Below are positions 13,728 to 21,394 of a stretch of 28,729 nt of DNA, one piece after another. How positions within the stretch are numbered: the first letter of the stretch is position 1; every line of letters starts with the position of its first letter. Both the position numbers and the translations under genes were made by a program. The notes under the pieces were generated by a model. That model saw nothing but the letters and a program-made list of their open reading frames with translations. It was not told where the DNA came from and searched no databases. Source of the DNA: a virus; the IMG/VR virus record IMGVR_UViG_3300042197_001816, positions 1-28,729 of that record. The stretch is one strand, 5' to 3'.

Positions 13728-14298
13728 TTAAAACCTCTCTCATATTTGATATTGGTATTCCCCAGTCTTTTGGTAAAGCTGGTGGATTAGTTCCATGTGG
13801 ATATAGAGTGACAGAAATTGCTTTCCTTGGTTCACTATATGTTCGTACACTATGTGGTTGACCACTCACTATACAAGTTGGTGTTCTTACAGTAGTTCTT
13901 TCAACTTCTTCTACTTCGTTCTCATTAAATGTATAACTATAATCATCATAGCGACCATCGTCTTGTTCTCCGTCAGTTGCTCTTGGTACCCAAGTTGATT
14001 TTGGTTTAAACCAAAGATTATGGTGATCTCCCTTACTATAAGCCCAATTCAATTTACATTTTTCTGTAAACTCAACAGCATCAACATGTATTTCCATTGT
14101 ATAGTTTGCAGGAAATGAAAAAACTTCAGCATCCCAATACAGTAATTTATGTTTTTTAAAAAAGTCAACAGCTTCTGGATTAAAATACTTATTTGGTACT
14201 TGTATAAAACAAGGTGGCAAATCAAAAAACCATTTCATACCCTCTTCACTTAAAGGATCTTGAAAAGGAAGTTTTAGATGAAAATAATTTTTAGCCAT
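13708..14298 (-). CDS. 2OG-Fe(II) oxygenase-like protein, paralogue B, 196 aa
   Basis: The motifs are MEIHVDAVEF (H71, D73), KLNWAYSKGDHHNLWF, GQPHSVRTYS (H149) and EPRKAISVTL (R158). This is a full HxD...H...R set for iron and 2-oxoglutarate binding, with spacing typical of the family, so this copy looks catalytically complete. The start MAKNYFHLKLPFQDPL parallels paralogue A (NNFFFHLKEQFDPL). The family hydroxylates nucleotides, amino acids or small molecules. Lying in one run with a TET/JBP-like enzyme, a glycosyltransferase and a HAD phosphatase, it may act on the same modified base. The ATG overlaps the end of the HAD gene by 8 nt. Confidence 0.7.
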   Translation of the reverse strand: MAKNYFHLKLPFQDPLSEEGMKWFFDLPPCFIQVPNKYFNPEAVDFFKKHKLLYWDAEVFSFPANYTMEIHVDAVEFTEKCKLNWAYSKGDHHNLWFKPKSTWVPRATDGEQDDGRYDDYSYTFNENEVEEVERTTVRTPTCIVSGQPHSVRTYSEPRKAISVTLYPHGTNPPALPKDWGIPISNMREVLNDYIVN

Positions 14299-14740
14299 TA
14301 AATATTTCCTTATTTACCATATTCTTTTCCCAAAAATATAATTTTACGTTTTTATTAATTTTTAAAATACCTTTTAATACTTTTTTATTATCTTCTGTAT
14401 GTTCAACTGCACCAACTGAATTAATTGCATCATTCTTAAATTTTACTACATTGTTTACAGTTCTTGGTACGTTTAATAAAGATAGTGAAATTACTCTTCC
14501 AGGAAAATATTTATTTAACCAATTCATCGTTATTTCCCATGTGCGTTGGTCTTTCTTCCTTGCTGAAATTACATGAAATTTATCTTCAGTTGGTTTATAT
14601 AATAACTCAGCAGAATTATACCAATCATATAGAAATTCTTTTCTTGCTTTTCTCTCAGCCCCATTCATGTGTCCCCATTTTTTTATATTTGGTGGTGGGT
14701 TTAATGCAAGAACACCATCCATATCGTAAGATACTATCAT
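14291..14740 (-). CDS. HAD-superfamily phosphatase, 149 aa
   Basis: Haloacid dehalogenase phosphatases use an Asp nucleophile. Motif I is YDMDGVLA (D6, D8), motif II is HVISARK (S59), the motif III Lys is in VVKFKND (K100 or K102), and motif IV acids lie in EHTEDNKK (E113-D117). The protein is short, with only a small cap (residues ~15-48), like nucleotidases and polynucleotide 3'-phosphatases of T4-like phages. Its ATG overlaps the glycosyltransferase TGA as ATGA. Removing phosphate from a sugar or nucleotide intermediate in DNA modification fits the context, but a general nucleotidase is also possible. Confidence 0.8.
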   Translation of the reverse strand: MIVSYDMDGVLALNPPPNIKKWGHMNGAERKARKEFLYDWYNSAELLYKPTEDKFHVISARKKDQRTWEITMNWLNKYFPGRVISLSLLNVPRTVNNVVKFKNDAINSVGAVEHTEDNKKVLKGILKINKNVKLYFWEKNMVNKEIFNG

Positions 14741-15741
14741 AATAAAATTAAATCTATGTTTGTTTCAGCTTGAACGATTGATTTTTGTTTTTCCCAAATT
14801 AATTTACGTTTTTCATCAGATAAAGATGTGAATTTAGTTAAGTCCTCTGCAGTTTCTACAGGATATGTCCAATTTAAACCATCATTCCCAGATGGTGCAC
14901 AAACTGGAATACCAGCATAAAGTGCATGAAAAGCACGACCAGTTCTCCATCCAGATGTTTTATGTTTACTATCATAAACAGTTAAACACCCTTTATAATT
15001 TCTATAAAATTTTCTTCGATCTTTTTGTTGTGGATTTTCAATAACGTTTACATTAAAATCTGTCCACTCTTTTGGCTTTCCTGATATTTCAAGACTTGGT
15101 GATTTTAAAAATTCTTTAAAGTGTTTTGTTCTTCCGTTTGGTCTTCCAATATAAACAGTTTTATCAATATTGCCATTCGAAAAAGATTCAAATGTCATTC
15201 CATTCGCCATTGGTAAATCTACAACTCTTACACCCATTGGACATTTAAGAATTGTTGAAACTTCTGCAGAGTTAGTTGCATTTGCTGCAACTACCCATCT
15301 ATCCCATTTTTCATTTGGTAATAACTCCCAAAGGAATGGTAGATCAGGATCATCATTAATGAATATTATTTTACCAGAATGTGATTTAATTAGTTCAACT
15401 GTTTTATCCCAATCTTTTTTATAAAATTGTAGATTTGTTCCACCAAATTCTAATATAAGTATATCACAATTTGTGTAATTATCAACAGATGTAAATCCAT
15501 CTGCTGCTGTTGCTTCTGTTGGTGATGAAAAAGGAATTATTGAATAACCAGATGCGAATAAGTTCTTAAAAAGTGCAATCCTTTTCTCTACCCATGCACC
15601 ACGAACACCAGATTCTTTATTTGTTAATCCTATCTTACCAGATACTCTCCGATAACCAAGTTTTAATCCCTTGTTTGAAGAATTAGCAGTATAATACCAA
15701 TCTAGTGCTCGTTCCTCTCCTAAAAATTCATGGAGAGACAT
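14737..15741 (-). CDS. Glycosyltransferase, probably acting on modified DNA bases
   Basis: This 334-residue protein shows the C-terminal half of a GT-B glycosyltransferase: a strand and helix YKGCLTVYDSKHKTSGWRTG followed by RAFHALYAGIPVCAPSGNDG, the usual donor-sugar region (...R.xHALxAGxPV). The N-terminal half has a Rossmann-like pattern with CDILILEFGG and KIIFINDDPDLPFLWELLP. No membrane anchor is seen, so it is cytoplasmic. It begins 2 nt after the TET/JBP-like gene stop. Comparative work on phage TET/JBP enzymes found them paired with glycosyltransferases that cap hydroxymethyl bases, so a DNA glycosylation role is the best inference. Glycosylation of a protein or lipid cannot be excluded. 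Confidence 0.75.
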   Translation of the reverse strand: MSLHEFLGEERALDWYYTANSSNKGLKLGYRRVSGKIGLTNKESGVRGAWVEKRIALFKNLFASGYSIIPFSSPTEATAADGFTSVDNYTNCDILILEFGGTNLQFYKKDWDKTVELIKSHSGKIIFINDDPDLPFLWELLPNEKWDRWVVAANATNSAEVSTILKCPMGVRVVDLPMANGMTFESFSNGNIDKTVYIGRPNGRTKHFKEFLKSPSLEISGKPKEWTDFNVNVIENPQQKDRRKFYRNYKGCLTVYDSKHKTSGWRTGRAFHALYAGIPVCAPSGNDGLNWTYPVETAEDLTKFTSLSDEKRKLIWEKQKSIVQAETNIDLILL

Positions 15742-15743
15742 GG

Positions 15744-17042
15744 TTAAAAAAATGCTTCAAGTGAAGATTTATTTGCTTCAGGATGGTATTTGTGTAATAT
15801 TTCTGTACCTAATTTAGATGTTAGATACTTATACCATTCTTCTTCTTTCCACATATTTTCTGAAACACCATTCCAAAGTTCTCTTTGTAATGGATGGTTT
15901 TTATTTCTACGTCTTTCCTCAACATAATTTTTTCTTGTTAGTTCATAATCCCAAGAACCAAGTTCTAGCATTTTTTCTCTGAAATAACAAACGAAAGAAA
16001 TACGTTCTGCTTCAGGATCTTCAACAATCATTTCAGTATTTCCATGAATACCCTCATGATTGTTAATTAATAATAAATCTCCTGGACGTATATTTACAGC
16101 AACTCTGTATTCTGGTAGTACTAGATAACCTCCTTTGTACTTACCATTGTTTGATACTACTGTAAGATTACTGAATCCTTCATTTAAATCACCAGCATCT
16201 CTATGTGCTGCTGTTCTAAAAGTTTTATTTACAGTCGCTGTAGTGAATACAGTTCCTGGAATAATAAACTTTGGATCCATTTTATCACAAGCTTCTTTTT
16301 GTTTCGCAAAACGTTCAGGCAGTAATTGTTTAAAACCATCTGAAAGTTTTTGTAAAAATGGGAATCCCATAGCAAATTTCTCAGGATTCTTTTCAGTGAA
16401 AGCTGTTGCTCTTCCATAAGGAATACGAGGATATCTATCAAAATATCCAGCAATACCAGACCACACTGCTTGTGCATATGAAGTTGTTGATGTTAATTTA
16501 CTCTTAACTCGTATTGCTTCTTTCACTATTTCATCACGAGGTAATGATTTTATCTCATTCAACCACTCTTCAAAGATAAATCCTTCATCAGTGACTTTAT
16601 TCTTAAGCCACACAGATCCTCTCGATCCTGCTGCTGTTTTATCTTTACCTTTGTATTTTTCTGTAATTGTTGTTATAGGATTAGAACCATCAAGTGTAGT
16701 TTCATACTTAGATAATGCTTCAAGCATTTCTTCTTGATATTCCGTCACCCAGTCACGACCACCAAGTTTTGTACCTTTTGGTCCTGCTGCCACACCACGA
16801 TTTTGTGTTTCGACTGCTGCCTCACGAAGACCTTTATATGCTAGATCTTGTTGCTCTTTCGTAAACCAATTTTTTCTAAATTTAAACAGAATGTTTTTCT
16901 CGCTGTTTATCCCATCAATAGATGGAGCATAGAAATCACAATCATATTCCACCAAAGTGTCATAGTGTGAATGATCTACAAAAGTCGCAAGCAAATGTTC
17001 GCAATCAATCTTATTTGCTGCGGTTATCACCTTTGTCGTCAT
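15744..17042 (-). CDS. TET/JBP-family 2OG-Fe(II) dioxygenase (5-methylpyrimidine oxidase)
   Basis: TET/JBP enzymes oxidise the 5-methyl group of cytosine or thymine in DNA. Residues 278-285 read AAHRDAGD (H280, D282). They are followed by KGGYLVLPEYRVAVNIRPGD, NNHEGIHGN (H333) and ERISFVCYFR (R347), a complete HxD...H...R set with the GGxLVLPE strand typical of the phage branch. The N-terminal half has the family-like TQNRGVAAGPKG near residue 79 and a helical DNA-handling region. The start has an AAGGA ribosome site. The gene lies directly after the helicase gene and is followed by a glycosyltransferase. The protein ends SSLEAFF, almost the same as the DNA polymerase end SSLENFF. No cytosine methyltransferase is in the window, so the substrate base must come from elsewhere or be thymine. 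Confidence 0.87.
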   Translation of the reverse strand: MTTKVITAANKIDCEHLLATFVDHSHYDTLVEYDCDFYAPSIDGINSEKNILFKFRKNWFTKEQQDLAYKGLREAAVETQNRGVAAGPKGTKLGGRDWVTEYQEEMLEALSKYETTLDGSNPITTITEKYKGKDKTAAGSRGSVWLKNKVTDEGFIFEEWLNEIKSLPRDEIVKEAIRVKSKLTSTTSYAQAVWSGIAGYFDRYPRIPYGRATAFTEKNPEKFAMGFPFLQKLSDGFKQLLPERFAKQKEACDKMDPKFIIPGTVFTTATVNKTFRTAAHRDAGDLNEGFSNLTVVSNNGKYKGGYLVLPEYRVAVNIRPGDLLLINNHEGIHGNTEMIVEDPEAERISFVCYFREKMLELGSWDYELTRKNYVEERRRNKNHPLQRELWNGVSENMWKEEEWYKYLTSKLGTEILHKYHPEANKSSLEAFF

Positions 17043-17057
17043 CTTTTTTCCTTTATG

Positions 17058-18461
17058 TTATTCATCGAATTTAAACGATGATGTTGTTTCTGCCTTTATT
17101 CTTTCACCTATATTTCCTTTATCAAATACAGGTGTAGAATCTCCTGCGTCAGCTAGTGCCATATGTCTTTTCATATGTTCTGTTTCAAGATTATATACTT
17201 TCATCTTGTTTCTTTCAACACCAACGACAAATCTCTTATAATAATTAGGATCGTTATAACGATTCTTCAATTGTTTAACACTTGCTATTCCTTCTTTAAT
17301 CATATCTTCAGTAGCAATAATCGCAAACATAAAGTCAGCTGTTGCTGGAAGACCAAATGATTCAGAAGTATCTTCTAATCCTAGATCAGAAGAAGTAAAT
17401 CCTTGTCTTGTTGTTTGAGTCGCAGTCATTATAGGTAAATCATATTGTACTGCTAATCCTCTTAATTCCTCTGCTATACTCTTAATAACAGTGTAAGAAT
17501 TATTATTTCCACCATATTTTAATCGTGCAGAAACACACAAATTTAAATAATCTACGTAAATAACATCTGGTTTAAAATCTTTTTTCATTTTTAGTTCGTC
17601 AAGTAATGATCTAAAATGACCAACATGTGCTGTTGCTGTAGGAAACTCTTTTATAACAAGTTTTCCTTTAGTTTTTTCTTTGACTCTATCAACACGTAAA
17701 GTAAAATCTATTTTCTCTAGAATTTTTAATTCGTCCATAGTGACATTTAATAAATTCGCATCAATACGTTCAGCAATCTTTTCTTCAGACATCTCTAGTG
17801 TTATATAAAGAACATTAAGATTATTCATTAAATTTGCTGCAGCAAAATGACATAAGAACAAAGATTTACCAACTCCTGTTCCTGCTAAAGCAACATTTAA
17901 AGTTTTATTACTCACACCACCACGTGTAATAGTATTAAATAAATCTATATCGAATGGTATTTTTTCTTCTACTCGTTTATAAAAATCAAAACGATCATCT
18001 GCATTCTCAAGATAATCGTGTCCAACTGATTTATCAAAAGAAACTGCAAGTGCATCAGATAATAAAGAAGGAATACTATCTTGTTTTCTTACTTTATCAC
18101 GACCATCTATAATCTTAATACTGTCCATAATAGAATTATAAACAGCTTTATCTTTACAAAATTTTTCAGTAGCATCAACTAACCACTTTGAATTTATATC
18201 TTCTTTGTTCTTTAAATCTTTTGTATAAGCTTGTGCTTGTTGATAGTCAGTTTCAAATAAAGTTTTATCATTACCGAGTTCAATATCAATAACTTCAACT
18301 GTAGCTGGTTTATTAAATTTAATAAAAAATTTTAATATTTGACTAGCGATTGCTCTTTCAATTTTATCTTGAAAATATTCTTCACGTAAATGTGGTACGA
18401 CTTTACGAGCATAATCCTCGTCATGAAGTAAATTTTTAAGTATTGTTGTTTCTATTCTCAT
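17058..18461 (-). CDS. 41: Replicative DNA helicase (T4 gp41/DnaB family)
   Basis: This is the hexameric 5'-3' helicase of the phage replisome. The ATG at 18461 gives 467 residues starting MRIETTILKNLLHDEDY, which lines up with the start of T4 gp41 as I recall it; a longer frame begins with GTG at 18503 and I reject it. The RecA-type ATPase has a Walker A ALAGTGVGKS (ending near residue 200), a LYITLEMSEEKIAERIDANL helix and strand, and a Walker B PDVIYVDYLNL. MTATQTTRQGF matches the sensor region. There is no good ribosome site at the ATG, but it lies inside the end of the preceding gene, so coupled translation is likely. The next gene is the TET-like dioxygenase, which places modification next to replication genes. 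Confidence 0.95.
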   Translation of the reverse strand: MRIETTILKNLLHDEDYARKVVPHLREEYFQDKIERAIASQILKFFIKFNKPATVEVIDIELGNDKTLFETDYQQAQAYTKDLKNKEDINSKWLVDATEKFCKDKAVYNSIMDSIKIIDGRDKVRKQDSIPSLLSDALAVSFDKSVGHDYLENADDRFDFYKRVEEKIPFDIDLFNTITRGGVSNKTLNVALAGTGVGKSLFLCHFAAANLMNNLNVLYITLEMSEEKIAERIDANLLNVTMDELKILEKIDFTLRVDRVKEKTKGKLVIKEFPTATAHVGHFRSLLDELKMKKDFKPDVIYVDYLNLCVSARLKYGGNNNSYTVIKSIAEELRGLAVQYDLPIMTATQTTRQGFTSSDLGLEDTSESFGLPATADFMFAIIATEDMIKEGIASVKQLKNRYNDPNYYKRFVVGVERNKMKVYNLETEHMKRHMALADAGDSTPVFDKGNIGERIKAETTSSFKFDE

Positions 18462-18948
18462 TAGTTTTAGGTTTTGTATATGCTTCCATTTCTTCTTTTC
18501 CACCTCTGAATAAAATGGTTTTGTTTCTTGCTTGTTCTTCTATACATGCCATAAGAAAATCACCCAAATGTCTTTCAAGTTGTTGTTTACTTTCTGGGAT
18601 TTCTACATTAAATTTATGTAGTGATTTTTCTACATTCGCATCATATTCGTAAAATAATTTAATATTACCATCTGTTTGATTTTCAAATGATACTTTACCA
18701 AATGATACAACTACATTTTCAAGTATTCCATTTTTAAATCTAATTTCATTTGCTCCATACTTACCTTTAGTTTCTAAAGTTTCATATGGTGGCACTTTTA
18801 CTGGTTTAGATTTAAGATATTCGTCTCTTGCAGCTTCATATGCTTCTTTAGATTCATATGAATTGGGATCAATAAAAGGAAATAAATTTTCCTTTGTAGC
18901 TGGTATTTCCGAATTATTCGGATTTTGGTTTTGTTTTTCGTCCACCAT
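18436..18948 (-). CDS. Conserved unknown between uvsX and the helicase gene, 170 aa
   Basis: The likely start is the ATG at 18948 (MVDEKQNQNPNNSEIPATKE); a longer frame from a GTG at 18975 has no support. After a disordered, Asn/Pro-rich N-terminus, a beta-rich middle reads RFKNGILENVVVSFGKVSFE, followed by a helical end FLMACIEEQARNKT and FRGGKEEMEAY. In T4, gene 40 occupies this position (uvsX-40-41), but I see no similarity I can name, and related marine phages carry an unnamed protein here. It overlaps uvsX by 35 nt and the helicase gene by 26 nt. A helicase- or recombinase-partner role is inference from position only. Confidence 0.65.
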   Translation of the reverse strand: MVDEKQNQNPNNSEIPATKENLFPFIDPNSYESKEAYEAARDEYLKSKPVKVPPYETLETKGKYGANEIRFKNGILENVVVSFGKVSFENQTDGNIKLFYEYDANVEKSLHKFNVEIPESKQQLERHLGDFLMACIEEQARNKTILFRGGKEEMEAYTKPKTNENRNNNT

Positions 18949-20011
18949 CTTTTTTTTCTTCTGGTTGTATTTCACTTACCTTATCTGATAGTTCGATAGT
19001 AGAACCATATTTAAATGCTTTTTGAGTGTATTCATTTATTTTATCTAATACTTCTTTTGTAAAATATTTTTCAGGATTTTCTTTAATAGCTTTACCAAAT
19101 ACTTTTGTTCCACCAACGTCAATCCTACCACCCTCATCTTTCCATATACCAGCATCAACTGCAACATCAATTAATCCATAGTATCTATCAAGACCTGTTT
19201 CGTATGATAGTTTAATTTCAGCTTTTAAAAATTCTCTTGTAAATCTAGATTTTTGTAGTGTAGCTTTTATAATATTACCAACTACATTTTTATCAGAATC
19301 TCTATCTTTTGATTTACTTAAATATACGATTGTTGATGCAGCATATTTTAAACCAGAACCACCACCCATCTCTTTTGTTGGAACATAGGCACCGATTACA
19401 TCATAAGTATGATTTGTGACAATCATTGGCATTTGTAATTTAGATAATCTTAGTGCAAGTACTCTAAAAGCACCACGAATTAATTGTGCTCTTGTCATAT
19501 CACGAGTGTCGTTCCCCTCAATAATATCTTTTACTTCTTTTTCAGTTGAAAGATTACCAAGTGAATCTAATACGAGTAAAATAGGATGTCTTGCTTCAAG
19601 TGGTACTTTATCAACGTTGTCACAAATTTTTGTAGCTTGATTTCTAAATTCTTGTACTGTTGATACAGGTATTAATACAAATCTCTTAGGATCTATTCCT
19701 CGTTCAGCCAACATATCCTTAGTAATAGCACCCTCTGTTTCAAAGTATATAATGCCTGCTTGTTTTTCTATTTGTTGAAAAGTTTTACAAATTCCTAATG
19801 TGAAGAATGTTTTTCCACTTGATGGTTCTCCTGCTAATGCAGTAATTTTGTTTGCTGGCAATCCATCATAGATATTACCAGATAATAAAGCATTAAATAT
19901 ATAAGATCCAGTATCTACAAATGATGTAGAATCTCCGACTAAATCACCATCAGCTGTACCAGCATATTCGTTATTAATATCTTTTATTACGTCTTTTAAA
20001 AAATCAGGCAT
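18914..20011 (-). CDS. uvsX: RecA-like recombinase UvsX
   Basis: UvsX forms filaments on single-stranded DNA for recombination-dependent replication and repair. The ATG at 20011 gives 365 residues starting MPDFLKDVIKDINNEYAG, has AGGGAGA about 9 nt upstream, and matches the N-terminus of cyanomyophage UvsX as I recall it; the longer frame to 20056 is not needed. Walker A is ALAGEPSSGKTFF (residues 59-70), Walker B is PILLVLDSLGNL, and the loop region GGGSGLKYAAS follows. The acidic, Lys-rich C-terminus overlaps the next gene. The preceding coiled-coil gene overlaps the start by 8 nt, and a strong promoter lies upstream of that pair. Confidence 0.95.
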   Translation of the reverse strand: MPDFLKDVIKDINNEYAGTADGDLVGDSTSFVDTGSYIFNALLSGNIYDGLPANKITALAGEPSSGKTFFTLGICKTFQQIEKQAGIIYFETEGAITKDMLAERGIDPKRFVLIPVSTVQEFRNQATKICDNVDKVPLEARHPILLVLDSLGNLSTEKEVKDIIEGNDTRDMTRAQLIRGAFRVLALRLSKLQMPMIVTNHTYDVIGAYVPTKEMGGGSGLKYAASTIVYLSKSKDRDSDKNVVGNIIKATLQKSRFTREFLKAEIKLSYETGLDRYYGLIDVAVDAGIWKDEGGRIDVGGTKVFGKAIKENPEKYFTKEVLDKINEYTQKAFKYGSTIELSDKVSEIQPEEKKDGGRKTKPKSE

Positions 20012-20171
20012 TTGTATATTTCTCCCTTTTATTGATTGTATCTTGTAATTCAACAATATCTTCTTCTATTTTTTGAAGATTATAATTGTTTTTTAAAAAA
20101 TTGGTTGATTCAAACTCGTGTTCTTGTTGAAGTTCTTTTAATTCTATTTTTAATTCTTTTAAGGTTTTCAT
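20004..20171 (-). CDS. Small coiled-coil protein, 55 aa
   Basis: The likely start is the ATG at 20171 (MKTLKELKIELKELQQEHEF); the longer frame would begin upstream of the promoter -10. Almost all of the protein has heptad spacing (LKELKIELKELQ, LQKIEEDIVELQDTI), so a dimeric coiled coil is expected. It is the first gene after the promoter at 20196-20224 and overlaps uvsX by 8 nt, so it may serve as a uvsX leader cistron. No Shine-Dalgarno is visible. No function is assigned. Confidence 0.55.
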   Translation of the reverse strand: MKTLKELKIELKELQQEHEFESTNFLKNNYNLQKIEEDIVELQDTINKREKYTNA

Positions 20172-20180
20172 AATATTTTT

Positions 20181-20207
20181 ATGGGGTATAGGTATATTAT
20201 ACCCCAT
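20181..20207. repeat. Perfect 10-bp inverted repeat over the uvsX-unit promoter
   Basis: ATGGGGTATA at 20181-20190 and TATACCCCAT at 20198-20207 are perfect complements with a 7-nt loop. On the minus strand the dyad covers the -10 box and the expected transcription start of the promoter at 20196-20224. As DNA it is a possible operator; as RNA it could be a hairpin for read-through transcripts from the lipoprotein gene. There is no T-run after it on the minus strand, so a standard terminator is unlikely. On the plus strand T5 follows, but no plus-strand gene exists here. Confidence 0.6.
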
Positions 20208-20224
20208 TTTTAATTGCAAGTAAA
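20196..20224 (-). promoter_or_regulatory. Sigma70-type promoter upstream of the uvsX unit
   Basis: The minus strand reads TTTACT, 17 nt, TATAAT, followed by ATACC. It lies just after the lipoprotein stop and about 24 nt before the ATG at 20171. The same TTTACW-17-TATAATATA layout occurs at three other gene starts (22983, 26117, 26484), which makes chance unlikely. Use by host RNA polymerase early or mid infection is expected. Confidence 0.75.
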
Positions 20225-20231
20225 GATGGGA

Positions 20232-20684
20232 TTATAGAGATTTTACTTTATACTCAATCACTATAAAAGATCTGAATCTTCCTTGATCTAAAAATTGTTT
20301 GTCGTAAACAACTTTATATTTTGTCAAAGATTGTTCAAATGTTTGGTTTTTCTCGGTTGACTGATACTGACGATTTACTCCGTCTTTTGTACTTTCAGTC
20401 GTTGCCATTGTTTCTTGCTTTGTTAAGCTGTTTGATAACACATCAGCAACTGAGATTTTAGCATTTAATATTGCTTTTGATTTTGATAACTCCATATCAG
20501 AAGATATACCAGAACCACAGCCATATAATACTGTATCAGTAGATTTAAATTCATTACATACTAATGCTGCAACTTTAATTAAATCTTCGTTTCCGTCAAC
20601 TGATGCTTTACCATCTAATTTTGATAAATTACCAGCACATGCTCCTAAGAACATTAACGAACCAACTAATAATATTTTTTTCAT
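20232..20684 (-). CDS. Lipoprotein, LPP20-like, 150 aa
   Basis: The ATG at 20684 is preceded by AAAGGAGGAAACG, the strongest ribosome site in the window; the longer frame to 20723 is rejected. The N-terminus MKKILLVGSLMFLGACAG is a lipoprotein signal with lipobox LGAC, so Cys15 would be lipidated and anchored in the envelope. The mature part has an Ala/Ser-rich helix SKAILNAKISVADVLSNSLT and a strand-rich end (YKVVYDKQFLDQGRFRSFI), in the style of LPP20/CsgG-related lipoprotein domains. It follows a signal-peptide protein gene whose stop lies just before the ribosome site. Curli-related genes have been reported in pelagimyophages and this may belong to that set. A superinfection or lysis role is also possible. 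Confidence 0.72.
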   Translation of the reverse strand: MKKILLVGSLMFLGACAGNLSKLDGKASVDGNEDLIKVAALVCNEFKSTDTVLYGCGSGISSDMELSKSKAILNAKISVADVLSNSLTKQETMATTESTKDGVNRQYQSTEKNQTFEQSLTKYKVVYDKQFLDQGRFRSFIVIEYKVKSL

Positions 20685-20697
20685 CGTTTCCTCCTTT

Positions 20698-21090
20698 CTA
20701 TCTAGCAGATGCACCAGCAGCAACTCTTTGTAATAATAGAGAAGATGTTAGTACTATCAGTGTTTCACCAAGAGGTGATGTAATCAAATCTTTTATAAAA
20801 GAAGAATCACTTTCACCAGTTTTTACTTCTTCGTGGCATCGTTTTACTTCATCTCTGCCAATAACTACACCATCTTTGGTTCTTTCTTGACTTTCATAAA
20901 TGCAGGAATTTCTCGGACCAGATTGTCGATTAATTCTATCTGCATCGTACCCATACGCATTGCCATTAATATAAGCTGTGACAAATGCATCTGAATTGAA
21001 AGATCTTACTATCGCTTGTGCGTTTACTATTTTCGCAAGGAAAAGACTAAGCACAAAATAGAATACAGTTAAAAAAATAAATTTTTTCAT
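20698..21090 (-). CDS. Exported protein, 130 aa
   Basis: A long signal peptide or anchor is clear (FIFLTVFYFVLSLFLAKIVN, then AQA). The mature region has ADRINRQSGPRNSCIYESQE and DEVKRCHEEVKTGESD with two Cys that could form a disulphide. A hydrophobic segment near the end (LGETLIVLTSSLLLQRVAAG) may be a C-terminal span, giving a protein tethered at both ends. The start overlaps the previous stop as TAATG, and the gene ends 13 nt before the lipoprotein ATG, so the two are probably made together in the envelope. The family is not recognised. Confidence 0.65.
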   Translation of the reverse strand: MKKFIFLTVFYFVLSLFLAKIVNAQAIVRSFNSDAFVTAYINGNAYGYDADRINRQSGPRNSCIYESQERTKDGVVIGRDEVKRCHEEVKTGESDSSFIKDLITSPLGETLIVLTSSLLLQRVAAGASAR

Positions 21091-21302
21091 TAGCAGTGAT
21101 TCCCTTTTCTTCTAATAGGTGTCACTTTACCTCTAATTTTAGTTTCATTTTCAATAGTGCTTGATGCTTTTAATATATCTTTTTTAATTAGATTAAGTCT
21201 AGTAATTGCTGCTATTGACATACCATTCTCAACATAATCTCTTACATCATCTAGATCTTCAACAAGTTTATGTGTAAATATTTTATTATATACCATATGC
21301 AT
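21090..21302 (-). CDS. Hypothetical protein, 70 aa
   Basis: This is a small helical protein (FTHKLVEDLDDVRDYVENGM, then AAITRLNLIKKDILKASSTI) with a basic C-terminus (RGKVTPIRRKGNHC). It has no signal or membrane span, unlike both neighbours. The ATG overlaps the preceding 30-residue gene's stop as TAATG, and its own TAA overlaps the next ATG the same way. Function unknown. Confidence 0.55.
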   Translation of the reverse strand: MHMVYNKIFTHKLVEDLDDVRDYVENGMSIAAITRLNLIKKDILKASSTIENETKIRGKVTPIRRKGNHC

Positions 21303-21394
21303 TATTTTTTATCATTATAATAGATATGAAAACATATCCAAATTGTTAAAATAAGATTAACAAGTATTACTAAATCTATCACAGCACCATTCAT
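21302..21394 (-). CDS. 30-aa membrane microprotein
   Basis: Read from the 90-nt gap, the frame MNGAVIDLVILVNLILTIWI continues CFHIYYNDKK and stops. It is a single hydrophobic helix with a short basic end. The ATG overlaps the preceding TGA (ATGA) and its TAA overlaps the next ATG (TAATG), so it fills the gap exactly with the coupling used by its neighbours. Function unknown. Confidence 0.55.
   Translation of the reverse strand: MNGAVIDLVILVNLILTIWICFHIYYNDKK

Noticed and set aside
18462-18503. Longer N-terminus for the helicase gene
   Set aside because: The extension starts at a GTG inside the previous gene and adds residues that do not match the gp41 start; the ATG at 18461 fits better.
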